This document shows, piece after piece, positions 54,901-64,000 of a DNA stretch of 64,000 nt. A program made the translations under genes and the position numbers. Location: NCBI GenBank assembly GCA_963514095.1, contig OY741267.1, positions 6,912,048 through 6,976,047 of the forward strand, in the 5' to 3' direction. The notes beneath the pieces are model-generated. The model saw only the letters and a program-made list of their open reading frames with translations. It was not told the origin of the DNA and searched no databases. The DNA is from Eutrigla gurnardus. Taxonomy: Eukaryota; Chordata; Actinopteri; Perciformes; Triglidae. Position 1 is the first letter of the stretch. Every line of letters begins with the position of its first letter.

Positions 54901-55612
54901 AATAAAAAAAAACTTCTTCTTGCTGAGGAGCTTGTCTCTCTCGACCTTGTTGTCTGTGTTGTCTGCTGGTGACTCCTGGTTGGCAGTGACCTGTTCTTCA
55001 AGGACTTCCTTCTCCTGCTCCTGGTCCAGGGTTTTAACTCAGCTCAGAGGCCCTGGTGGTCTTCAATGCCAGTGTGGAGGTTAGACAGCAGCTCCTGGTT
55101 GGATGAGACCTGTTCGTCTTTCAGGTCCTCCGAGTCTTTGAGGAGTGCAGCTGTTTTTCCAGAGCCTCCTTTTGCTGCTCCTGCTCCAGGGTCTTGCACT
55201 GGTACAGTTTTTTGAGCTGAGCTAATTGGGCTCGGAGGCCTTGAGTGACTTGCTTCTCAGCATGGAGGTTAATGTAGCTCTGCCGTCAGACTGAGCCCTG
55301 TAAGTTCAGGCTCTCACTCATGTCATTTAAGGCCTCCTCTTTCTCAGAGAGGTCTTCTTTCAGGGTCTGGATCTCCCCCTGCAGCTGGGGTTTAAGAACA
55401 GGCTTCTCATGGGTGACCTCAGCCTGGAGGTTCATGAAGTTCTCCAGGCTGGTTGAGGACTTCAGGTTCTCCTCTTTCTGGAAGTTCTGGGGGTCACTTG
55501 CCCTCTTGAGCTTCTCCACTTTCTCGCGGAAGGCCTTCTCCCGATTAAAAAACACTTCTTTCAGGGTCTTCTGCCGTTTCAGCTCGTCAGCAAGCTCCAT
55601 CCTCTTGCGATG
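54901..55612 (-). pseudogene. Processed pseudogene of a coiled-coil protein
   Basis: Intronless on the - strand: MELADELKRQKTLKEVFFN, EKVEKLKRASDPQNFQKEE, EIQTLKEDLSEKEEALND and, past a stop and shifts, LRAQLAQLKKLYQCKTLE. Leucine/glutamate/lysine heptads predict a long coiled coil. It ends in an A-rich run (54912-54880 on the - strand), as in retrocopies. I do not recognise the parent gene. Confidence 0.5.
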
Positions 55613-55927
55613 CTCAGCTAGTTAACATCCGATTTATTTATTGTTTCGGTTGTGTGTGTTTTTATTCAAGTGCATTTTTGTTAAACTAGATTGAGAGTCC
55701 ATTTTATTTATTGTTTTTGGTTGTTTTATTTATTTATTTTGGATATTTTAAATGTTTTCCAGTTCTCATGTTAAATATTCTTTAGAAATAAACGTTTTGA
55801 TCTTTGAAAGGGTGTACTCGCATTATAGCAGTTGAAAATGGTCTCAAAACGGCAATATTATGGCTTATCGCAATCATTTGTGGGACAATTAATCGCGCAG
55901 CAAAATTATTTATCGTGACAGGCCTAC
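55613..55927. other. AT-rich unassigned sequence
   Basis: T-rich tracts and a piece with 'atggcttatcgcaatcat' like common fish DNA-transposon remnants. No gene. Confidence 0.35.
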
Positions 55928-56121
55928 CAAAACATACGATTGTCATATGTAAGGGTTTGTCACTATATTTATTGTTATGTTTAAATCCACTGTTTACTAT
56001 ATATCTCCATTAACTGTTTTCGATTGATTTTGTCCTTGTCTTTGGAAAAGAAGTTTCTATGATGTTCTGTCAGGATGTGATTCCATCCAACATCAGAGGC
56101 CTCCACTAAAGTTGTTCTCTC
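55928..56121 (+). repeat. Duplicated spacer block, copy 3
   Basis: Matches 32085-32300. It is cut off at 'ttgttctctct', where a TGTAGCGG sequence begins. Confidence 0.7.
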
Positions 56122-56390
56122 TTGTAGCGGGGAGGTCTGACTGTCGGAACCGACGTAGCTCACGGGCTCTTCTTCCGGTCGGGAGATAATTTAAGGACGG
56201 AACGGAAGCCGGGTACATCCTCTCCCTTTGATTAACGGCGCGACGCGGAAGCATTGACAGCAGCGTGACAGACGGCAGGTGATTGTTTGCGGTAGGTTCG
56301 TAGTCTATCGCTACACTAAGTGTAAATAAAGAGCGCACGAAAAAGACGTTATTAAAACCATGTGCATGTGTTCCCGTCAACCCAGTCTCA
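56122..56390 (+). repeat. LTR-like fragment
   Basis: Starts TGTAGCGGGG and has 'gtgtaaataaagagcgc' (AATAAA) near 56328. The right end appears replaced by the next element. Confidence 0.4.
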
Positions 56391-57229
56391 TAGAAAAACG
56401 TACCTTGGCTACGTTGGTCCAAAGTGCAAAACGTAGAGGGACTACAATAATGGCCCCTTTTTTGTGTTACTGTTACATTTTTCTGCTTATACTCTTCCTA
56501 TTGGTTTGCGTCCAAGTCACGTGACCTTCAAGATTCCGGCCGTGAGAACAAAAAACATGGCTGACGTTTCTCTCATTTTTAGTGGAAAAACCAATATTTT
56601 GAGTTAGTTTCTGCATAAAAATGCGTTTTGATTACATTTCTAGCGAGAAACATATATTTTATTTTCATAGTATTTACTCAGTGAATGTACATAATCACTC
56701 GCTTGCTCGTTTTTGTGAAGAATTTTCAGATCTCGCCAGGATAATGTGACACTGCAACGTTTTGGTGGCTATGGACGCTGCTATCACCTAGCATTAGCAG
56801 TGGCCCCAGATTTCACATAGGACTCCCTTGCGATTTCGCTCCGTCTGACGGTTCAAACCCTCGCCCACTGCATGCGTTGCGTCTGAGGTTGATTTGCTGA
56901 TCAATACATGGCACGGGAGGAACTAATGCTGATAAAGTGATGATTTACGATCGGATGTTTGTCCGCTGTGTTTTATTTCGAAATCTACCGGATCCTCTGT
57001 GCATTTAACTTCCTGTGTGGTGCGATCGCATTGGTGGGTTTTGACCTTTACGCGTTAGGGCCCCACGAAGAAGAAGAAGAAGAAACAGAAGAAACGAAGA
57101 AGAAGAAACGAGGGAGAAGAAGCCGGAAAAGGCACAGCCAGTCTACGTATTATATATTAGAAATTATCTGGAAAAGGTAAAAGAGGAGGAAGAGGAAGCG
57201 TTGTAAAACAACTTGACCAAGCTAAATAA
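56391..57229 (+). promoter_or_regulatory. 5' region of the KDZ element
   Basis: Begins 'cccagtctcatagaaaaacg'. A GAA-rich, basic open stretch (57066-57180, KKKKRGRRSRKRHS) could be an upstream coding exon, ending at a possible donor aaaag|gtaaaa (57176). No start or acceptor connects it convincingly to exon 1, so I treat it as 5' region. Confidence 0.4.
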
Positions 57230-60200
57230 ATGAATCATCTTGAACCTGACGATGCCATATTCCTGGTTGATGCTTTCCTGGATGGGTGCAAGGTAAATAA
57301 CATTATCTTATTGATGGAAAAATCATACTGCTAATTACAAGGCTACCTTGTTTAATGTCTTTATATTTAAATGCAAGCTAGTGCTGAACTGAGTTCACAA
57401 TAATTCTGCGTTCACACAAAGCGCGATAGACGCGAATTGAGCGGCAACTCTACATTGAAAATCAATGTAATTGGCGCGATGACACGCCATTATGGCGGCT
57501 GGTGTGAACGCTTATAGCCAATGGGAGTTCCATTCAATATTGTGTCATAATGTTTCACTTTCTTTTTTTAATGTAGAAAGGGTTTTCTAGATCTGTCATT
57601 ACAGTACAGGACCACAACAATTAGACTGAATTTTTACTATTGGTTTTTATATAATGCGATGTTTGTAGCTGGCAATAACCTTGGGGGGCGGTGGGTTATT
57701 CTGTGGCTGAATTGTTTATTTAGGTGGATCAGCATGGACACACAAAAGGAGGGTCAAAAAAATCCACAAAGCCGTGTGTTTGGCTTGATGAGGACAAAGA
57801 TGGTCAACCTCTGCCAAAAAGATGTAGAGCTGGGGAGAAACGAAAGCGAGATTCAGCCACTGGTTGGTTTTTTGTTTGTCTTTTCATCAGTAGTTGCATT
57901 CATTATTCATTGAGCAAGTTCTAAATGGATATTCATACTTCTGCAGTGTCTTCAGCAAGCGCAACACTCCCCTCTGCTCCGTCTACCGACACAAGTGGAG
58001 AAACTGTGATCATCAATTTAGGTTTTTTTTTTCTTTTTTCCCTTAATACTTGTTTCCTTATTTGTTATGTGGTAATTGCCCAGATTTACCATTGCCTTCT
58101 TCGCTTTTCATTTTCAGACTCCCTCATTCAAGATGTCCGAGACCTCTTGGGAAGTGGTGCCGAACAACCTCTCCCCTCACACTGGAGGAACAGGCAAACT
58201 TCCTCTCTGGAGAATTGGAGAGTGATGAGGCCCTTCATGGTGAACAATATGTTGTCATCTGAGAAGCCCAAGGAGGGGGTTTGCCATCATTGTGGACACA
58301 AGGCTGCAGTAGTGATGTGTAGGGACTGTTTACCGCGATCACTCTACTGCACAGCCTGTGACCTTTCCACACATGAGGCCCTGGTCCTTCATAACAGAGC
58401 ATCCATGGTGGAGGGGTTTTTCAGACACCTGCCGCCATCCACTTTTGTTCAGCAGCATGAAGAAGGGAAATTCTCCTATCATGAAAAAGGTAGTTTTTAA
58501 GTCTCAGGTTATATAGACTATTTTACATTTTTATAGAAGCCCAGGTTTACTCCAACAAACAGGCTGGATGAGGTTTTGTTTGATAGAAACAACACCCTCA
58601 CTGTTGGTGACTTTTTGGTTTCATTTACTCTAAATCTAAACTAATTCTGCTTTTTAGATTGCATGTTACCAATTGTTGCTCCCTGCTGCGACTGCTCTAC
58701 TGGACAAACAAGCTTTTCCAAGGGAAAGCCAATTATTTTAATTGGAATGAATGGTAACTTTTTTATTTTATTTTTATTTCTTCATATTGTTTTTTATTCA
58801 TTTATTTATTTTTGAGAGATTTTTTTTTTCTCTGAATTTCAGGAAGATACAACCTCTTTCTCCCGTCAGTAAACTGCTCCTGTGGAAAAACCTTGCCAGT
58901 GACCATAAGTGATCTGGCTGAAAGTGGTTACTGGCCAGCCACTGTCAATTTTGAGACCTTGTACATGGTGGACTTGTTCACCACGTATGAGGATCTAAAA
59001 ATCACTGCCCCAGGGATGTCGCGACAAGCTTTTGTCAGCATGCTCGAGTGTCGATCAAAACTCTTCGGGCGAGTGAGTGGATTCATGATTTAAGTTATCT
59101 TGTTTAGATCACCTTTTAAATAACTGATTCATTGTTAGGACTTGTTCTTACAATCCCCAAAGCTTCAGCACACATTTCTTGACAGACAGAGCCATTTTTT
59201 GCGTCATGACCACAGTGTGAAACCGACCTTCGGCACATTGTCAGTTGTGTACTAATAACTGCAGGGTTACTTACTGTTTTGTGTTGTTTTTTCACTTTTG
59301 CTCTCAGAGTGGTAAGATATGTGGGGACACAATGCAGAGGGCCTTCCTCGAATGGGCCTATGCCAAATTTGAGGTTGACAAGCTGTCCCAGGTCCAGCAT
59401 TTCCAGTGCCCTGCATGCACACCCTCAATGTTGGCAGTTGCAGTGGATGGGAACCGCAAATTATATCGTTTCAAAAGCCAACCAGGGTGTGTAACATTCA
59501 TGTACAATGAAATGCTAATGAGCCACAAATTACTTTTATACTGTAAATGTAACCCACATCTATATATTTCTTTCAAGACCTGATGGGTTTTTTGATGGAG
59601 TCTTTTTGGCCAGTGATGCTGAGGTGTCCTCCTTTGTTGATTACATCCATGGAACAACTGGACATGTAAGCTAAATTTATATTTCTTCATGTGTAACACC
59701 TCAAATTTCAATTTTTTATGAATGCTTGTAGCCTGTTTTTTCAAATTTTAACATTATTTGGTTTATTTAAGTAATAGAGTGGCATTGCTGTATCCAATGC
59801 CATAATACCATGATTTACAGCTTATTTGGTCAAATTTAACTAACTGTGGAAATGTCTGTATTTGCCGTCATCTGTTTAAGAATCCAGACAAAGGGAGATG
59901 TGGTGCAGGTCAGTGGACAGCAGCACGAGAGTCTGCCAACAAATCTGCAAGCAAACTAGACGAGGAAGGTGTTGAAGTTGCTGTCTGCCGTCATGGGGTT
60001 TTGCTGAAGGGACTGAATATGTTCCGTGGAGAAATATTTGCGTACCCATTATATCTCCAGAAACATCTAGCTTCACAGACCATCCAGTTTTTTTGCTCTG
60101 ATGTGGTCTGCAAATATTGGCCATATCTGCAGAGAGTTGTGGACCACTGTCCAGAGTTGGAGGACTTGCTGAACATGCGCCCATTTCTCTCCATCATGCA

Positions 60201-63161
60201 TGCAAAAGCGCATTCATGGATGTGTGAGGTAATAATGACAGTCAGATGTATTTCTTACCATTTGTACCACACATTATGATTGTCTGTTCTCTGCCCCCAC
60301 TTTTTGTTTTACTAATGATAACGTTCATGTAAATGTGTTACAGTTAAAATGGGGAGGACGCAATCAAGAAGGAGCTGGAACAACAATCGGAGAGGAGGTT
60401 GAACAGGTTAACAGCTTCCTCTCCCGAGCAGCCATATGTTCCAAGTACATGTCAAAAGCCGGTAAGCATTTGTCATGTATAGTTGTGTCCAAATGGAGAC
60501 CACAAGCAGACATATTTTTTGTTTGTTTTGAATGTAGCACTATTTCTTATTATCGTCTTTGGTCTTGAAGTGGTTCTGTCAGAGCTTTTAGGTGTGATTG
60601 GGGTCGTTATCATGTATTAATCCTTCTCCAAATAGACCAAACCAGACCTCTCTACAATAGAGACATTGCAGGTGTCCAACTCCTGAGTAGACACACAGCC
60701 CCAGACTTAAATATTTCCCATATTCCCCCTTCTGAGAAGGGGTTTGAACACTGATGCTTGGCCTTTGCATTTTAGAGTCCCATGCATAGGTGCTCCTTTT
60801 CAAAACAATTGTCTGTTCAGCACTTTTACACTTATCAAGATTCTCTTTATAATAATTTAGCTTTTGACACGTTAACTAAGTGTATGATTCTTTCCAGATT
60901 TATATGGCAATATTAGAGAATGATCAATGTAGTATCTGACCTTTGTTCCTCACTGTGAACCTAAATTACTGCACATACATTGTGTTTCTAGTTCGCACAG
61001 ATATGCTAACAATCCAGGCAAGTGGCTGGAACAAGCGAAAGGCAGAAAACCTTGACCGGACACTGGCCAAAAGATACATCAAGGTGCTAACTAGGCAAAT
61101 ATGTACAGTATAATCACATTTTTGTTTTTAAATTGTCTCAGCATTTGTTAACAGATATTTCTTTTGGACAGACTGTACAAAGGATTACAGAGGCAACAAA
61201 GGACCTGGAGAAACTCACCGCTGAGTTATCTCTACAGCAAGACACAGTCCAGCAGTGGGTGTCTGATGTTCAGCAGTGGACCTCAGGTACTTTGAAAAAA
61301 GTTATTTTATTGCATATTTTAAATAATCATTTGGCTCTGCTCTTGTACAGGGGATCTGAAAAGAGGCTGATTGTAAACTGAGATGGGCATGAATTAATTT
61401 GTTTGTTGTCCTCCAAAGGAGCAACAATCCAAAATGACCTGCAGAGGAACATCGAGGGGCTATATATGGGCATCAAACAGCGAAAATTTCAGCTGTATCG
61501 TCAGTCTGGTGAGACAAGAAAAGGCCACTAGTAATGCAGATTTTTGGAAAAAATTAATTCACTACTGATTTATACATAGTAAAAACAGTGAAGCCATTTA
61601 TTAAAAAAAAATGTTGTTGATGTTTGAATCACTACTGGACAGGGTTTGTCTCGTATTTCCGTCTTGAATGCAAAAAAATAAACTAGGATGTGTTATTGTT
61701 TTTCACATCTGTAAAATTGCATCCTTAAATTCTAATGGATAAACTAGGTACATGAATTGCACCCTTCAATACTTTATAAGGAGGAATAGAAGTAAATACA
61801 ATTCATATAGTGTATATAATATTTAGTATTTTAATCGTGATTAATAGCGATTAATCACTGAATTGTAATGGGATTAATCGAGTTAACTTTTTTAATCGTT
61901 TGACAGTATTTCCAATATTTCTGCAAAGTGCAGAGATGACCTGACCTACCAATTTTGTCCTCTATTTCAAAATAGTTCAAATTATTTTGTATGGTGCTTT
62001 TGTGTGGTCATCATGTGAGTGCTCACTATCATTTTGTGTTTCTCATTGTAGGTGGGAATAAGCGAAGGCATCAACTGAGAAGAAAGATTGCTGTTGAGAA
62101 GAAAGCCCTGGAAGTTGCCATCAATGCCCACAATGCTACTGTGGGGGAAGTTGAAAAACTCCCTCCTCCCAATGAGCTCCTGGCTGTGGACAACTACTCC
62201 TGGCCATGGGAATGTAAGTACTTCCTCTGAAATGCAATGAATACAAATTGTTTGATGCACATCTGAATGTACATATGAAATCTGATGTAAAAAATGTAAA
62301 GACACTGGGCAATATGCCAAAAAAAAAAGAATGCCGTAATTTGTAAATGGCTGTGATCGAACTCCTTTCGCAAAGCGCTGGGGTTCCTCCTAGTCCTTTC
62401 AGGGTTTATTTCTCTATTGTAGTAGTACACCCACAGCAGTAAGCAGTTTAGGACAGGGTTGTTTATGAGTTGGTTCGCTGTTTGTGGATAAATAAGACAG
62501 AGCATGATCATCATTATCACCTGTTACTAGTGAACATGTTTACCAGTGGAATGATCCCAACAGGTGGTTTGGAGTTGACAAAAATGTATGATGTGGAAAG
62601 GGTCAAGCATGCCAAATATTTCCTGTCCCAATATTTTTATAGGAGGTTGTAAGATAACACTTTGATGTAATGTATTGCAGGTCATGGTGATATGGTGCAG
62701 AAAAAAACGGTTTTTGACAAGGTAATGCTGCTGGCTAGACTGAAAGAAGAAGAAGTTATTGTGGTTCGTGAAGTCAAGCAGCACATGGAGTACATGAGGA
62801 GTGTTGCTGGACTGATTGAAGAGCTTACCTCTCAGCTAACTGAAGACACCAACAGGAAATGTAAGGACAATAAAAAGTTTGTCTTTTTCTTCAATTTGCT
62901 TCTCTGGTAACCACTTGGCTTATTTCTTCTTCTTTTTTTAATGTCACATTCTCAGGCAGTACAGAGGGATTAATGGAGAACGGACGTGAGGGACTACTCT
63001 GTGTGCTGAAGAGAAGATTGTGTGAAGTTCAAGCACAACTGGCCACAGCACGCACAACATACAGAAGTATTGTTGGACTGCAAACATTGTCTTTAGATGA
63101 CTTCTCTGAAGAGGAAGACTCAGAGAATACTTCCTCAACTGATGAGGAGTTTGGAGACTAG
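57230..63161 (+). CDS. KDZ (Kyakuja-Dileera-Zisupton) transposase, 16 exons, intact
   Basis: The exons are 57230-57292, 57724-57862, 57947-58021, 58118-58489, 58658-58753, 58843-59072, 59308-59486, 59578-59665, 59881-60228, 60344-60461, 60992-61083, 61172-61286, 61419-61508, 62052-62213, 62681-62860 and 62956-63161. All introns are GT-AG, and the phases join to 850 codons with no stop or frameshift. A basic N-terminus is followed by a cysteine cluster (C148, C151, C160, C163, C170, C173, H178, H184), more Cys pairs (PCCDCSTG; NCSCGK; QCPACTP), then the KDZ catalytic core: VAVDGNRKLYRF (D372), FCSDVVCKYWPYL (D488), HAKAHSWMCE and TTIGEEVEQVNSFLSR (E548/E550). The C-terminus is helical and ends in an acidic tail (DDFSEEEDSEN). 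These enzymes are predicted RNase H-fold DDE transposases. Exon 3's donor is weak. Whether it is an active element or a domesticated gene is open. Confidence 0.82.
57405..57515. mobile_element. MITE in KDZ intron 1
   Basis: A roughly 110-base insert with inverted ends (tgcgttcacac / gtgtgaacgc), similar in style to the insertion at 13082. Confidence 0.5.
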
Positions 63162-63204
63162 TTATTGTATTGAGATGATATGTATGACTGTGAAGATGTC
63201 TTCA

Positions 63205-63565
63205 CAGTGTCCATCCATCCATCCATTTTCTACCGCTTATCCTGCATTCAGGGTCGCGGGGGGGCTGGAGCCGATCCCAGCTGTCATTGGGTGAAGGCAG
63301 GGTACACCCTGGACAGGATGCCAGTCTATCAACATGTAGAGACAGACAACCATTCACTCTCACATTCACACCTACGGGACATTTAGAGTCACCAATGAAC
63401 CTATCCCCATCCTGCATGTCTTTGGACTGTGGGAGGAAGCCGGAGAACCCGGAGAGAACCCACGCTCACACGGGGAGAACATGCAAACTCCACACAGAAG
63501 GAGTTTAACCCGCGACCCTCTCGCTGTGAGGCGACAGTGCTACCCACTACACCACCGTGGAGCCC
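63205..63565 (-). mobile_element. Interspersed repeat with CCAT tail
   Basis: The - strand copy of the repeat at 54035. It starts at 63565 (ggctccacggtggtgtag) and ends in a ccatccatccatt tail at 63205. It lies just after the KDZ stop codon, within the probable 3' UTR. Confidence 0.7.
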
Positions 63566-64000
63566 TTGTCTTCACAGTGTGTTGAACCCAAACATCAGTG
63601 CTGTAATAACTTCTATGTGAAACCTGAGGCTATTTTACTGCTGTTGTAAGATGTCTTTGTGTTTAAAGCATGTATTGCAAATTCCTCTGAAGCTGTAAAA
63701 ATCCATTGTGTTAGCCCATTAGCCTGGTGATTCACAACTGTCAAACATGACAAATTACCTTGTTCTTTTTTCTATCATTACATTTTCGAAATTTATTTTG
63801 CATCCCTACATAGCTTCACTGCAGTTGTGTATCGTTACATACCTCCTGCTGTTCACATATTGCATTGTTACTCTTTCTAACTGTGCTATTCCAGCTTGTG
63901 TTTCCACATGTTAGTATATTAATACTCTCTCACACTCACTAACACACTCACACACACCTTCTCTATCTGAAGATATATAGTCTTTATTTTGAAGAGGGCA
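63566..64000 (+). other. Probable KDZ 3' region
   Basis: No gene is seen. Sequence before and after the inserted repeat shares 'gtcttcacagtgt' (63198-63210 and 63569-63581), a likely target duplication of that repeat. Confidence 0.45.

Noticed and set aside
56959..57180. Possible separate small protein ending in KKKKRGRRSRKRHS
   Set aside because: The region is a GAA-rich stretch next to the KDZ gene. With no conserved start or splice link, I kept it as part of the KDZ 5' region.
62470..62652. Short + strand frame between KDZ exons 14 and 15
   Set aside because: It falls in an intron and would break the otherwise perfect phase of the KDZ exons.

Overview
This is a window of a teleost fish genome. 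It covers part of a T-cell receptor alpha/delta (TRA/TRD) variable-gene cluster that has been heavily invaded by transposable elements. The evidence is a set of two-exon V genes, each with a leader exon, a V exon and a recombination signal (RSS) with a 22-23 bp spacer, embedded in fish-type Gypsy, GmR1-like, L2-like, Tc1/IS630-like, hAT-like and KDZ elements. No J, D or constant gene is present. All V genes lie on the + strand, which fits the 5' V array of a TRA/TRD locus.

Layout. 0-10.6 kb: a relic leader exon (407), a solo LTR, a V pseudogene (2303), a deleted Tc1/IS630-like element, a TTAA-flanked transposon carrying a P2RX7-type cysteine-rich domain, V genes at 7890 and 10077, and a solo LTR between them. 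10.9-17.2 kb: a nested stack in which a Tc1 remnant holds a GmR1-like fragment, which holds a dead 5.25 kb Gypsy element, which itself holds two small DNA-transposon insertions. 17.2-22.9 kb: a 4 kb TA-flanked element with a 56-bp minisatellite and a run of tRNA-like modules, bracketed by a direct repeat. 22.9-30.8 kb: LINE remnants, one split by a very young LTR element whose two 515-bp LTRs look identical and whose only open frame encodes about 800 residues of tandem repeats. 31-40 kb: V genes at 31384, 36459, 37411 and 39239, with an IS630-like transposase element between the first two. 40-48.2 kb: hAT-like sequence, two solo LTRs longer than 1.6 kb and a decayed GmR1-like Gypsy element (integrase before reverse transcriptase, SCAN-like gag). 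48.2-52.3 kb: V genes at 48437 and 51760. 52.6-56.4 kb: SINEs, L2 pieces and a coiled-coil retrocopy. 56.4-64 kb: an intron-rich KDZ (Kyakuja-Dileera-Zisupton) transposase gene that I can splice through 16 exons into an uninterrupted 850-codon frame.

How it fits together. The V genes fall into four families: the 'MMSSDC' leader family (7890, 36459, 48437, 51760), the 'MKHWL' family (10077, 31384), the 'MERWL' family (2303 pseudogene, 37411) and a singleton (39239). Families, flanks and relic leaders recur as blocks, so the array grew by segmental duplication. Transposons later cut and separated the blocks. The MMSSDC family lacks the canonical first cysteine in all four copies. The 3' end of the V exon plus RSS is almost identical between otherwise unrelated families, which suggests gene conversion. 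All coordinates and alignments were made by eye; no database search was possible.
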